Notes: generated by a model not told the origin, from the letters alone. DNA of 64,000 nt from Deinandra increscens subsp. villosa (GCA_039602395.1 JBCNJP010000007.1:121554957-121618956), one strand, 5' to 3'; counted from the first letter of the stretch, positions 25,501 to 33,625 are shown. Made by a program: numbers and translations.

Positions 25501-28500
25501 AAATATGCATTGATGTTGCACGTGGATTGTTTTCTCTTCATTCGGGTGGTGTAACAAAAGATATGCCCATAATGCATAGAGACATTAAAAGTGCTAGCAT
25601 TCTACTAGATGGTGACTGGACAGCTAAAATATCTAATCTAGAGTTCTCATTAGATTCTTGGAAACATGAAGAAGCTGAACATGTCACTGATAATGCATAT
25701 GGCTCATTAGGCTACTTGGACCCAGAGTATGAGCAACAACATTACTTGACACAGAAGTCAGATATATATTCACTAGGTGTGGTTTTAGTTGAGATGTTGT
25801 GTGGGAGGTTGGCGTGGGTAGAAGGATGTGATAATCACTCTCACTCTTTAGGCCCTCTGGCTAAAGAGTGCTTCAAAGAAGGAAAACTTGACGAGTTGGT
25901 GTTTGAGGGCATAAAGGGACAAATCGAACCAGAATCATTGGCTACCTTTGCGGATATTGCTCTTAAGTGCTTAAAAGACAAAGGAGTTGAGAGGCCGGAA
26001 GCAGCTGAGGTGGTAACACAACTTAAGAAGGCAGTGGTATTCCAAGTAAGTGTTTTCATACTTTTCCAAGAACTAATTAATTGGCTTCCTTTGTTTAAAC
26101 GGAAATAACCATGAAATAAACATCAACCTACACACCTGAAAGTGCATCTTGGGTTATTGATTGTTTATTTTTATATAAATGAAAGTGCATCTTGGGTTAT
26201 TGATTGTTTATTTTTATATAAATAGGAGGATTATGAAATCTGGGAGCCTAAACTACCTAGAGACTATGAAGAAATACTTCGCTTCTCAGGAATTGACAAA
26301 AACACAAAGAAAAAAGATATATATGAGAAACTCTGCAAAGGACTTCTCCTCAGAGATAGGGAAATGGTAACTATATATTTACTTCTTCACTTATATATTC
26401 TCACTATTCCAAATCCAATATGATTACTTATCACATGAGAAAGTAATGTTTATTGGTTAGTTTCTTTTCACATAAATAAAATTTGGGCTTGATCAGTTTG
26501 TTTTTTCATAACAGTATCTTTCACTTGGGAGTAACGGAGAAAAACATTACATGGTATCAGCACAAAAGTTATCATACAAAAACCGTTGGGCAGTTAATTG
26601 GCGGCATATTCCAGAATCAAGGTTGTTCATATTTTCTCTTTGTCAACAACTTCTCAATATCAACATTACACCTATTAAAGCAAAAGAATTAAATGTTACA
26701 AAGTTGCACGTTGGATCACTACAACAATGAAAGCCTATCGTGACGATATCATGTCGTCTCTATAGATGTCAACGCCATTGAGTCGTGTAAATATATAATA
26801 ATGACTAAAAATGTTATTGACATTTCTTTGCTCATTGCATATATATAGCTCTTATCAATGGGAACATGACTCCTTTTTGTAATTGGTAAAAAACTCATTT
26901 TACATGCTTATTTTTAAACAAACTATATGGAGTCAAATGAAGCGAGTTCATCAATTCATTCAGATAAAAGAGTTATAAAGCGCGAGTGCAGGTTAAAAAA
27001 TGTACAGGAAAAAGATATCGATCATTGGGGCTAATATAAAATTTGATATGCTATAACAAGTGCAGGTTTAAAAATGTAGCTGAGATGTTAACGCTTTCAA
27101 ATTTGAATATCACAAGCAAGATAAGAACTCGGTTTCTATCTTTGCGTGTCAACTACGGTGTTCATCTTGTCTTCAAATTTTGTGGACCACAGAAATTTTC
27201 GGCTAAACCTATCTATGTGAACCTAACATACAAGATGGGGAGTGAAACTCTCCATGCATATTTCGCAACATGGAGAGATGAAGAGTGGATGACGATTGAA
27301 TTGTGCCGATTTTTAAACCACAAGCAAGATACTGATTTTGAGGTTCTACTCGAAAGCTTTTCATCATCCTATTGTGGAAGAGGTGCCATCTATGTTGAAG
27401 GCATTGAGTTCCGAGTCATTGACTACGTAAGTTTGAATTACTCGCTAGCTAGTTTTCATTCTATTATATTCTTCTGCTTATAAATGCTCTTTATTCCCAG
27501 TCCTTATTTAACAAGTTAATTTCGTAATAAGTTTTTCATACGGTCTTATAACATTAAACATGCAGGTCAAACAAGAGGAAATTAAGAAAATAGAGCAAGT
27601 GCAACAAGTGTTGAAATCAAACCCAAATGAGGGTCAGTTGCAGCAATTGCCAAGTGACTCTGAGGAAACTCTTGGTAGATCTGATGACTATAAGGATATT
27701 AAGGTCATTTTCATTTTGCTACCGAATTTTATATTTTGAACAATCATAATGTTCCTCGAGGTCTTTGTGATAAATTTGATCTCTAACTCTTTGATGAACA
27801 GTTGTCCTCGTTAAACGAAATCAACCAGAAGAAACAACTTCTCCTTCCAGCAAAGGAAGCATTGCACGACTCTTCTAACGTGAAGAAATTTCATATAAAA
27901 ACCTTAGCGGAGTCGAGGTTTGCATTTTGATCAAACTTAATTATGTCTTATACTTAAGCTCAGTTCTAACTGTTAGACTTCTCCATGTACATGCCCCATT
28001 ATACTATAATAGATGTTCTCTATGTGCTAACTATGCTTACCAAAATATTTGGAACTAGCACATGATGAAATATCAAAATACTAGCTAGGATGCATTTATA
28101 TAGATGGCTAACAAGAGTTTTATATCTAATTATACGTCTTTTTCCATGTCTAAATAGTTACTTGTATGAAATCATATGATGCAGATTTCAGGAGGTGATT
28201 GAGCTACAACCACAACAAGTGTTAGGTATCAAGTGCAAAATTCAAAGTCAAATGTTGTCACCAGATACAAAATATTCGTGTTACCTAGTGTTCAAGCTTT
28301 CAGAAAAATGTCGCGGTCTGCATTGTCCAGTGAGAGTACGAGATCAACGCAGCCGAAAAAACAAAGAGGTTAAATATCTTTATTTTAGATCTCCAAACCC
28401 ATGGAATTTGCATGATGTCAATCATATTCCAAAACAAAGAGATGATGGATGGACGGAGGTTACTGTGTGGAATTTCGACTCAAATAATAACCTTCGTAAT

Positions 28501-28590
28501 GATTGTTATGGGGTAAATTTGAAACTGATAAGTTATGAAGGAAATATGGCCGGCCTAATTGTATCTGGCCTCGAGTTTAGGCCAATGTAA
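6633..28590 (+). CDS. Multi-kinase/PP2 fusion protein gene (five kinase domains, two phloem protein 2 domains), 12 coding exons
   Basis: Deduced exons: 6633-7505, 7609-7656, 8227-9216, 22438-23439, 23824-24816, 25140-26045, 26226-26366, 26515-26621, 27066-27426, 27566-27703, 27802-27917 and 28185-28590. All introns have GT-AG ends. The frame stays open throughout, giving about 2,026 residues. Introns around the kinase exons are all phase 0, consistent with growth by exon duplication. Catalytic motifs predict kinase domains 2 and 4 active and 1, 3 and 5 inactive. No signal peptide or membrane segment is visible in the spliced product, so it is probably a soluble RLK/Pelle-like kinase. The C-terminus has two PP2 domains, lectin-like in phloem proteins. 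Intron 3 is 13.2 kb and full of transposons. It could instead be two transcription units, but unbroken phase 0 across every junction favours one gene. The cellular role is unknown; kinase plus PP2 suggests signalling linked to glycan or phloem defence. Confidence 0.82.
7609..7656 (+). CDS. Exon 2: 16-codon linker microexon
   Basis: Bounded by tattgaag on the left and gtaagt on the right. It is 48 nt, phase 0 at both ends, and encodes EPSTVADEAISFSITA. It joins the first pseudokinase to the second kinase without disturbing frame. It is inferred from splice sites only and could be skipped without a frameshift. Confidence 0.65.
8227..9216 (+). CDS. Exon 3: kinase module 2, predicted active
   Basis: Residues about 308-637, entering after ttgtag and beginning KEKLEHLRIPISEIM. 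It has a full motif set: glycine loop GQGGYGTVV, VAIKRI lysine, HRDVKSANILL catalytic loop, DFG in VADFGFSKF, and the DIYSFGLVLFEILSGK segment. The exon ends LHLQ at donor gtaagt. Intron read-through gives only three more codons before a stop, so a transcript ending here would still code for a complete kinase. There is no ATG at the exon start, so it is not a free-standing gene. Confidence 0.88.
9983..10547 (+). repeat. Left LTR of LARD-like element
   Basis: 565 bp, near-identical to 14694-15258. It contains a TATA-like motif around 10260 and is followed at 10559-10570 by tggtatcagagc. Confidence 0.85.
10559..10570 (+). other. Primer-binding site (initiator tRNA-Met type)
   Basis: tggtatcagagc is the standard plant Copia-type PBS. 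It sets the element's orientation as plus. Confidence 0.85.
10571..14693 (+). other. Non-coding interior of LARD-like element
   Basis: About 4.1 kb, rich in T and G, with no reading frame longer than about 80 codons and no gag, protease, integrase or RT motif. Repeated words such as gattctgtt and tgaatcgtgtgattc suggest internal degeneration or low-level duplication. It presumably needs an autonomous partner for mobility. Confidence 0.7.
14694..15258 (+). repeat. Right LTR of LARD-like element
   Basis: 565 bp, matching 9983-10547. It is preceded by the purine tract gtgggggggtg. Confidence 0.85.
15809..16111 (-). repeat. 3' LTR of Copia element
   Basis: 303 bp, bounded by TG and CA, with target duplication aaggc on its outer side. 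Confidence 0.88.
16275..17296 (-). pseudogene. Copia RT C-terminus and RNase H, broken
   Basis: Reading leftward from the solo-LTR junction, the RT part has the YLLLYVDD catalytic segment (here VDDKLLA) and the KILGMEITRDRA block. The MVSRYMANPGKMHW and WLLRYLNGT blocks follow, then RNase H with ALSSTEAEYAALTEA and CDNLGAVQLS. The frame shifts near 16650-16690 and again near 16450-16500. The first codons are cut off from the rest of RT by the insertion at 17302-18395. Non-functional. Confidence 0.85.
17302..18395. mobile_element. Solo LTR inserted in Copia RT
   Basis: A 1,094-bp segment starting TGTAGAAACCGG and ending GATCCAACA, with no internal gag-pol. It has a perfect 5-bp duplication acaag (17297-17301 and 18396-18400). 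Removing it rejoins the RT of the host element at the DACC codons. TG...CA ends plus a 5-bp duplication identify a solo LTR left by LTR-LTR recombination. Orientation is undecided because TATA-like words occur on both strands (near 18130 on plus and 17675 on minus). Confidence 0.82.
18401..19589 (-). pseudogene. Copia integrase C-terminus and RT N-terminus
   Basis: Begins MNRTLLDRVRCML (end of the integrase core), then the AYLINKSPS and VFGSLVYAHVKQGKLD segments. RT starts at CKWLFKIKEG and continues with KARLVAKGF, DVKTAFLHGYLDEQIYIEQP and SLYALKQSSRQWYKRFDEY. The reading ends where the solo LTR begins. A one-base frame change in the HLTV...PQQNG motif (about 19600-19640) separates it from the upstream integrase. 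Confidence 0.85.
19759..20775 (-). pseudogene. Copia zinc knuckle, protease and integrase N-terminus
   Basis: The CCHC knuckle is CFVCGSEKHFKRDCP. The protease motif reads WILDFGCSFHMTP, where DSG is usual, so the active-site Ser position is Phe. The GAG-pre-integrase HHCC zinc region (LWHKRLGHIS ... CESCILGK) and the first integrase-core Asp (YFDLWGP) follow. A TAG codon in the KFKE-K-SLVENQT stretch ends the reading. A stop also separates it from gag. Confidence 0.87.
20785..21261 (-). pseudogene. Copia gag
   Basis: A UBN2-type capsid region, with LWLKLESLYMTKSLANRLYLK and HIDDFNKMVLDLENI blocks typical of Copia gag. Upstream codons through FDGKNDFGL belong to the same protein, but the expected Trp before RLKIM is a TAG stop, so the natural start is cut off. 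The region ends in a stop just before the zinc-knuckle frame. Confidence 0.85.
21415..21717 (-). repeat. 5' LTR of Copia element
   Basis: 303 bp. The adjacent 21398-21414 reads, on the minus strand, as an initiator-Met PBS (attggtatcagagcc). Confidence 0.88.
22438..23439 (+). CDS. Exon 4: pseudokinase module 3
   Basis: Residues about 638-971, after acceptor catacag, beginning GKTMVLMKFQPNDIV. The VALKR lysine is present, but HRD is QFD in MQFDMNSANILL and DFG is CFW in IACFWLSTF, so catalysis is not expected. The glycine loop is also eroded (GVSMYGMMY). The fold markers SSIYSFGVLLFEILCGK and RPSMEVIIKELENAL are intact. The exon ends KIQ at gtaagt, and intron read-through meets a stop after two codons. 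Confidence 0.85.
23824..24816 (+). CDS. Exon 5: kinase module 4, predicted active
   Basis: Residues about 972-1302, beginning MEHLEHLKTEVMQATKHF right after ttgtag. It carries the GSGGSSVIY loop, VAIKRM lysine, HRDIKSANILL catalytic loop, DFG in IADFGLC, and GTDVYLDPEY in the activation segment. It ends YYFQ at donor gtaagt, with a stop three codons into the intron. Having an ATG at its first codon, it could in principle be translated alone. Confidence 0.87.
25140..26045 (+). CDS. Exon 6: pseudokinase module 5
   Basis: Residues about 1303-1604, after aattcacag, beginning VNNKDRLQISLENIL. The VAKR lysine and HRD are kept (MHRDIKSASILL), but the catalytic-loop Asn is Ser and DFG is NLE (KISNLEFSLD), so metal binding should be lost. 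GSLGYLDPEY and SDIYSLGVVLVEMLCGR are intact. It ends VVFQ at gtaagt. Confidence 0.85.
26138..26223 (+). repeat. 43-bp tandem duplication at the exon-7 3' splice site
   Basis: Positions 26138-26180 and 26181-26223 are identical (gaaagtgcatcttgggttat...). The second copy runs directly into AG at 26224-26225 and the exon, so the branch-point/pyrimidine region of this intron is duplicated. Confidence 0.92.
26226..26366 (+). CDS. Exon 7: linker leading into first PP2 domain
   Basis: 47 codons, beginning EDYEIWEPKLPRDYEEIL and ending LLLRDREM at donor gtaact. Phase 0 at both ends. It links the last pseudokinase to the PP2 fold. Confidence 0.75.
26515..26621 (+). CDS. Exon 8: PP2 domain 1, N-terminal strand region
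   Basis: After acceptor cataacag. It encodes YLSLGSNGEKHYMVSAQKLS and then the RWAVNWRHIPES block. The PP2 family has the same order: a cys/tyr-x-M-S-A-R-x-L-S stretch, a W-rich stretch, then ESRF. It ends in phase 2 and splices to 27066 so that AG+G gives the Arg of ESRF. Confidence 0.78.
26717..26760 (+). mobile_element. CACTA-like terminal fragment in intron 8
   Basis: cactacaacaatgaaagcc followed by a GACGA-rich stretch resembles the start of plant CACTA elements. No matching opposite end or 3-bp duplication was found. A relic at best. Confidence 0.3.
27066..27426 (+). CDS. Exon 9: PP2 domain 1, core
   Basis: Acceptor aagtgcag. It continues F-KNVAEMLTLSNLNITSKI, then VNYGVHLVFKFCG, DEEWMTIELCRFLN, FEVLLESFS and YVEGIEFRVIDY, the PP2 hallmark order ending in the G-I/L-E-F-R strand. 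It ends at donor gtaagt in phase 0. PP2 proteins of phloem bind chito-oligosaccharides or other glycans; binding by this copy is not demonstrated. A look-alike acceptor (gagtgcaggttaaaa) lies 74 bp upstream. Confidence 0.82.
27566..27703 (+). CDS. Exon 10: charged linker
   Basis: 46 codons rich in Lys, Glu and Gln (VKQEEIKKIEQVQQVLKS...), possibly a short coiled coil between the two PP2 domains. Donor gtcatt is weak. Confidence 0.65.
27802..27917 (+). CDS. Exon 11: linker into PP2 domain 2
   Basis: 38 codons plus two bases, starting LSSLNEINQKKQLLL and ending in AES plus AG. Splicing to 28185 forms the Arg of AESRF. Its boundary matches exon 8, consistent with PP2 module duplication. Confidence 0.7.
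28185..28590 (+). CDS. Exon 12: PP2 domain 2 and stop
   Basis: Begins (R)FQEVIELQPQQVLGIKCKI, then LSPDTKYSCYLVFKLSEKC, DDGWTEVTVWNF and LIVSGLEFRPM followed by TAA. It is a complete PP2 C-terminal domain, closer to canonical PP2 (LSPxTxYxxYLVFK...GLEFRP) than domain 1. The gene ends here; 28591-28890 holds only 3' flanking sequence. Confidence 0.87.
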
Positions 28591-28891
28591 GAAATATTTG
28601 TGAGAAATCATTGCGTGTTTCTAATATGCATTTTAAACTTTGTACCGGCGAGAGGTCGCCTCCTGAAACAAATGATCAATTGACTCGAGGAAGTTTATGT
28701 TTTTTTACATCTATGTGTAGACAAGAAGCTGTGCAATTCAACCATTCCCCTTTTCATGTATGATCAATTGACTTGTGGAAGTTAATAATGTTAAAACAAA
28801 CTTTTATTTCACTTTAAGGGTTCATAATCATACAATATACAAAGCAGAAATAACAAAGCACATATCTATATATGACCATAAGGTGGTGAAG

Positions 28892-30199
28892 CTAAATTGC
28901 ATAGGCTTTGATACCAGAATCTTGCTCTAACTGTTTCATACGTTTTTCATCCAAGTGAACCCATGCTTCTACACCATCACCCTCATGATCATCCATCAAG
29001 ATCACCAAATTTTGGGTCGGAAGCATTGCGGTACTTACCCAAACCGGCTTTCCACAACCGAAATCAGCTTCGTAATACGAAAACTTGCACCAAGAAGTGA
29101 AGAAGTAGAAGCTCACAACATTATTAGTAAACATGTTCCGGTTGGCTTCAAGATATGGATCAATTAGAGCCTCATATCCTTCTTCACCACATGTCAGCAT
29201 TTTAGTACAATCTCTAACCGTTTTACTAACCGACTCACGCAAAATCTTGAAAAAGTCCCGAAAAGGAATCTTTTCACCTTCACCTGGCCTGAGCCGGGAA
29301 GGTGCCATCCCCAAAAAGTTCCCACACGAGTTCGTGGGGAGTTCGCCGGCTACTTTATCTCTCAACCCGACTGCTTGGATTAGAAAAGAAGCCTTGGATT
29401 GGCCGTTGTTCACTTGATCCACGTGAACAAGGGCCTTCCACAACAACGCGAAAACAAGTTGGACTTTTGAGGGTCTACGCGCTCCATTTTCATCAAAACC
29501 TACACTCTCTCTCATGGCGGATATCGCCTCCGCTTTAAAAACAAACCGTCTCGCCTTAGTTTTTACACCGACACTCGATCTAGGTATTCTTACATCGAGC
29601 TCGGGTAAACCTCTTGGCGGGAAGAATGTTGCCAAGTTTAAAATAGGGGAGTACTCTTCATGTTTAGGTTTGGCGGCATTGCTTCTAGCAGCCCAACTGT
29701 GTATAAAGTTGCATGTAGCACCCATATCCGAAATCCTATGTGAAAAACACATACCAATAGCAAAACCACCACACTCAAAGGTGGTGACTTTAACAGACAA
29801 CATGGGATCATCAACTTCATCAACCTCTCCGATCTCACACGGGAGGAAACCGTTTAGCGCATCAGGGTCCAACTCGCGTCCCAGGCTTAGAATCTCCGAA
29901 AGTCGAACATTCGCTTTACCTAGCACATACGAAACACCTTGGTCGTTACAATCGATCAATGTAAGCTTACGAATATATCGCCCCGCCAACGGGTAAAATT
30001 CGCTCAAAGTTTTCGATAAAGTGTGCTCCAAATGGTCACAAATGTTTAGGTCTTTTGGTGGTGAGGAATAGTAGAGGATGATAGGGATGTTCATGGATGG
30101 GGCTAGCTCATCGAACATCGAAATCTTGAAGTAACGGTCGATGGTGGAAGTTGGTTTTGAGGGTTTCACAAGTTTTGACAGGTAGTTTTTGACCTTCAT
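28892..30199 (-). CDS. BAHD acyltransferase
   Basis: A single-exon 435-residue protein, the usual BAHD length. The catalytic HXXXD motif is HRISD (154-158). The C-terminal structural DFGWG motif is DFGCG (379-383). Other family marks are the YPLAGR block (69-74) and NSCGNFLG (289-296). These cytosolic enzymes move an acyl group from acyl-CoA to an alcohol or amine in specialised metabolism. The N-terminal start (VKPSKPTSTIDRYFKISMFD) and overall pattern resemble the vinorine synthase-like clade, but the substrate cannot be told from sequence. The start is the first in-frame ATG, about 55 bp downstream of a TATA-like run. It is convergent with the kinase-PP2 gene, about 300 bp away. Confidence 0.93.
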   Translation of the reverse strand: MKVKNYLSKLVKPSKPTSTIDRYFKISMFDELAPSMNIPIILYYSSPPKDLNICDHLEHTLSKTLSEFYPLAGRYIRKLTLIDCNDQGVSYVLGKANVRLSEILSLGRELDPDALNGFLPCEIGEVDEVDDPMLSVKVTTFECGGFAIGMCFSHRISDMGATCNFIHSWAARSNAAKPKHEEYSPILNLATFFPPRGLPELDVRIPRSSVGVKTKARRFVFKAEAISAMRESVGFDENGARRPSKVQLVFALLWKALVHVDQVNNGQSKASFLIQAVGLRDKVAGELPTNSCGNFLGMAPSRLRPGEGEKIPFRDFFKILRESVSKTVRDCTKMLTCGEEGYEALIDPYLEANRNMFTNNVVSFYFFTSWCKFSYYEADFGCGKPVWVSTAMLPTQNLVILMDDHEGDGVEAWVHLDEKRMKQLEQDSGIKAYAI

Positions 30200-30249
30200 G
30201 TTTGACTAATTATGCTTAATATATTTCAAGCTAGATTATTAATGTGTTG

Positions 30250-30262
30250 CATATATATAAAG
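30250..30262 (-). promoter_or_regulatory. Candidate TATA box of the BAHD gene
   Basis: On the minus strand tttatatatatgc lies about 50-60 bp before the ATG, a plausible core promoter position. Sequence-only assignment. Confidence 0.4.
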
Positions 30263-30299
30263 AAGTTGTGTTTTGGACACATATGTGTGGGATGCTCAT

Positions 30300-31934
30300 T
30301 GTTGACAATGTTGTAGAAATTAGAATATAGAATTAATATTTGATGATTTGATTAGAAAAAACCTGTCGTGGTTATCCACTTGTGATATTGTGCGATTTAC
30401 GTCTATTTCATCTCAAAAAGTTGTAATATCCGAAAAACAAGGTAGGATTTGGTTCGGTAACTTCGATGTCTTAAAGAAATATAATTTTATATCTAGAATA
30501 AAATTTAGGCGCAACAAACACAAAATCCATGTTTGTGTCTACATAAAAGAAATCCATGTTTGTGTTTATATTTACACTTAGTTTATTTCGCATTGTAAAG
30601 TGGGGAAATAACATTTTACGTAACATGTATATATAATTTAACCTTTATTCAGATTTAAATACATAATTAGGCCCTTAGCTGTTTGTTTTTTCATAAAAAC
30701 CTCTTAATAGGCTTGATACATTAATCGGTCAGATGTTTTAAGAGAAATAGGTGTTTGTTTTTTTGCTTCCTATTAAGAGGTTCTAGCTCCAAATATCATC
30801 TAAACTATTCAGAACTAAAAATACCCCTGACCCCCCTCAGATTCTCTTAACCCTAAAAAAAGAAGAAAGAAAGAAGAACGCAAAGGCCATGACGTTCATT
30901 CTCTCATCTTTGCCTCTGTCATCACGTTTTCTGCCTCCTCCCACTTCAACCGGATACTACAATCGGTGACAAAGGTATGTATTTCTTTCCGTAGAGCTAG
31001 GCTGAATGGACCGCCCAGTGGGCTTACAAAGCAAATGGTGGACTTGGACTCTATAATGGGCCAAGGCAGACAATTAGGGAAAGATGAATATGAACAAGGT
31101 TTATGCACAAAAATTGAGATCAAACAACATAAGCAATCTTATACGCAGAGACGGATGTGTGCCTAATTATATTGTATGTATATGGAATAACTTATAAAAA
31201 ATAGTAGAGTAGCAACTGATATTTTTAAATAAACTCAGAAGCCTCTAGGCCATTTATGTGTATCAGGCATATCATCAATGAGAATGAGGTTATATAACAT
31301 ACATATCATCAATGTCACTAATCTCCTATGTATATGTATATATGCAATGGCTACATTAGAGGCCTCCATACCATACTGTTAATACTCAAATAGTTGCATA
31401 AAAGAAAATATCTTAATGGCTCTCAGTCTGAAAATCTTGAAATGTGCCTAAAAAAATCTCCAAGAAGTCTTCCTGCACATAAGAAGCAAATTTTTGGAAG
31501 TTTGATATATTCATTTTCAGATGTATTTTGAAGAAAAGTAAGCCTCATAATCCAAGGTTAAAATGTAAGAGTTCTTAATGAAGAAGTGAACCGATGAGCA
31601 AGTTCATAAATATCACAAAAGATGATGTCTTCATATAGTAGAGGAACAAAAGACAAATGATTCTTCACCAAACGAATACATAATTCCTATCCATAGGACA
31701 CTACCACTTAGGTATAAAGATTAACTAAAATACCAATAGATAATTACATATGCTCATAAAACAAAACTGCCCTAAATTTTAGGTATAAAGATTAACTAAA
31801 ATACCAATAGATAATTCCATAAATCAGTAATGATCAATAGATACCCTAAATTCTATGAGATACATCAAATGATCAAATTAAAACAAACCTTCAAGCAACA
31901 ATAAAATTGTTCTGTTATTTTGATTTTCAAAATT
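30300..31934. other. Intergenic region with small repeats
   Basis: No gene supported. It contains a 12-bp perfect inverted repeat (cctcttaatagg at 30700-30711, cctattaagagg at 30769-30780) and a 38-bp direct repeat (31708-31745 and 31779-31816). Small open frames around 30890-31160 lack any family signature. Confidence 0.55.
31708..31816 (+). repeat. 38-bp direct repeat
   Basis: ttaggtataaagattaac... occurs identically at 31708-31745 and 31779-31816. Confidence 0.88.
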
Positions 31935-32018
31935 GTCAGGATGGCCGAGTGGTCTAAGGCGCCAGACTCAAGTTCTGGTCTTCGAGAGAGGGCGTGGGTT
32001 CAAATCCCACTTCTGACA
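31935..32018 (+). tRNA. tRNA-Leu (anticodon CAA)
   Basis: An 84-nt class II tRNA including discriminator A. Acceptor arms gtcagga and ttctgac pair. The A box is tggccgagtggt. The anticodon arm is ccaga-ctcaagt-tctgg, placing CAA at the anticodon. A long variable arm follows, and the T arm has ggttcaaatcc. There is no intron and no encoded CCA. A T-rich tract just downstream can serve as the pol III terminator. It decodes UUG. Confidence 0.96.
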
Positions 32019-32105
32019 TTTATTTTTCTTTCCCATTTAATCCCTCATCGATTAAACTTTTTGCTGCTTGTTTTTAGAATCTGATCGTGGATCGATGCTA
32101 GATAC

Positions 32106-33620
32106 ATGGCGGCTGTTCGTTCAATCTTCATTGCAATTTCCACTCATCCAGTTACGTAATTCATATCCTTCACTTTCGTTTTAGTTCTAACTTCCTGCAA
32201 ATCGTAATGCCTTTTGTCTCCAAACCCTAGGAATCGTAACGCCGTCTTCAATTGCTTCGAAATCGGAAGTCGTTTCCGATGAATCACCGATCTCATTTCG
32301 CGAACAAGCATCCGACGGCGGCGGTGGTGACGATCTGAAGGCAGAATAATCTTCCACCTGAGACTACCGAAGAGCAGCACCACTTATGTTTTTGAGAAAT
32401 AGATCTACGAAGGCAAGCATATTACGATCCATGATCTCCGTCGTATTACAAAAGAACTTCGCAAATTGCACTGATTCAAACACGCTCTTGAGGTTAGACA
32501 TCGAATATTTCTGATAACTTCATCTGGTTTAATATATTAATGCGATTGAATTTTATTATTGGAGTGATGTCCATAGTTCAGACTTACTTTCATAAATCCC
32601 TAATTTGAATCAAATGTTTCTAGCATCACAGATCACTTGTACAAGAACAAAGGAATCTTGCTGTGAATATGCATACATTTGTCCTGAATTTGTGTTAGAT
32701 TTGAAAATTGTATGATGTTATTTCAAACATCAAACATGTGATTATCAGAGTGGATGGTTGCACAATCGGAAGTTCGAATTATCTGATTCAGACTATGCAT
32801 TCAGAATTCTCAACTTATTGACAAAAAGTTTTCGGTTTTGATGTGGCTGAACGCTGTTTTGAAAATTTAACTCTTATCGCTAAAACAACCGAATCTTACA
32901 CTGATCTTCTACACTCTTATGCTGAATCAACACTAACTTCAAAGGCAGAGGATCTTTATGAAAGAATTAAAGAGTTTAATTTTCCATTGACTGCCATAAC
33001 ATACAATGAAGTGATTGATGATATTGTACATGTTGTTGAGCAGGTGGAAAAGGTCTCTTTTGTTGTTAAGGAACTCAAAAGCCAGAATGTTTCTCTAGAT
33101 ATTTACACTTTTAACCTTTGGATAAGTTTGTGCATGTCGTCTTTAAAGATCGATCAAGAGGCATTCTTGATGAAATGAACGTTCACGAGACCGGAGCAGT
33201 GAGAGTTGGGCAAGATATGTGTAGCTTGTGAAAATCTATTTGTCAACTTTTCAATTCAGAGCTCAACTCTGTGGTGGAAAGTGACAAGGGTATTACACAA
33301 AGAGAATGGATATTTGGCTTTGGAAAACAACTTAACAAGGGTACACATTCTTGATCAAATATGGAAGAAGTCTTTAACAATGACTAATCAAAAGATGATT
33401 AGTAGAAATTATTGCTTGCATTTTATCTGCTTATTGATGCTTGGGTGATTCAATGAGGTGGAAGAAGTGATTCATCAGTGGAATACGTCTGCAACAACCG
33501 ATTTTGATGTTTCTGTATGTGATCTGCTTTTTAAAGCATTTCAAGAAGTTGGGTTGATTGAAAAGTCGGAATCTTTTCGTGTGTTGCCATGTGAAAAGAA
33601 GTGTGACCAGCAATGAATTA
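32106..33620 (+). pseudogene. Pentatricopeptide repeat (PPR) protein pseudogene
   Basis: Fragments of a P-class PPR protein follow each other with stops and frameshifts. An ATG at 32106 (MAAVRSIFIAIS) looks like the original start. The stretch IHDLRRITKELRKLH, then a stop, then FKHALE lies at 32430-32490. EWMVAQSEVRII with a stop lies at 32750-32790. The best-kept part, 32840-33150, has AERCFENLTLIAKTTESYTD and LDIYTFNLWISLC. FDVSVCDLLFKAFQEVGLIEKSESF-like residues lie at 33503-33570. The order matches small mitochondrial-type PPR proteins of the At1g02370/At4g01990 kind, from memory of that family. Several nonsense codons rule out function. Confidence 0.75.
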
Positions 33621-33625
33621 GAGAA

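Noticed and set aside
28955..29996. Plus-strand frames of 70-160 codons
   Set aside because: Antisense shadows of the BAHD gene.
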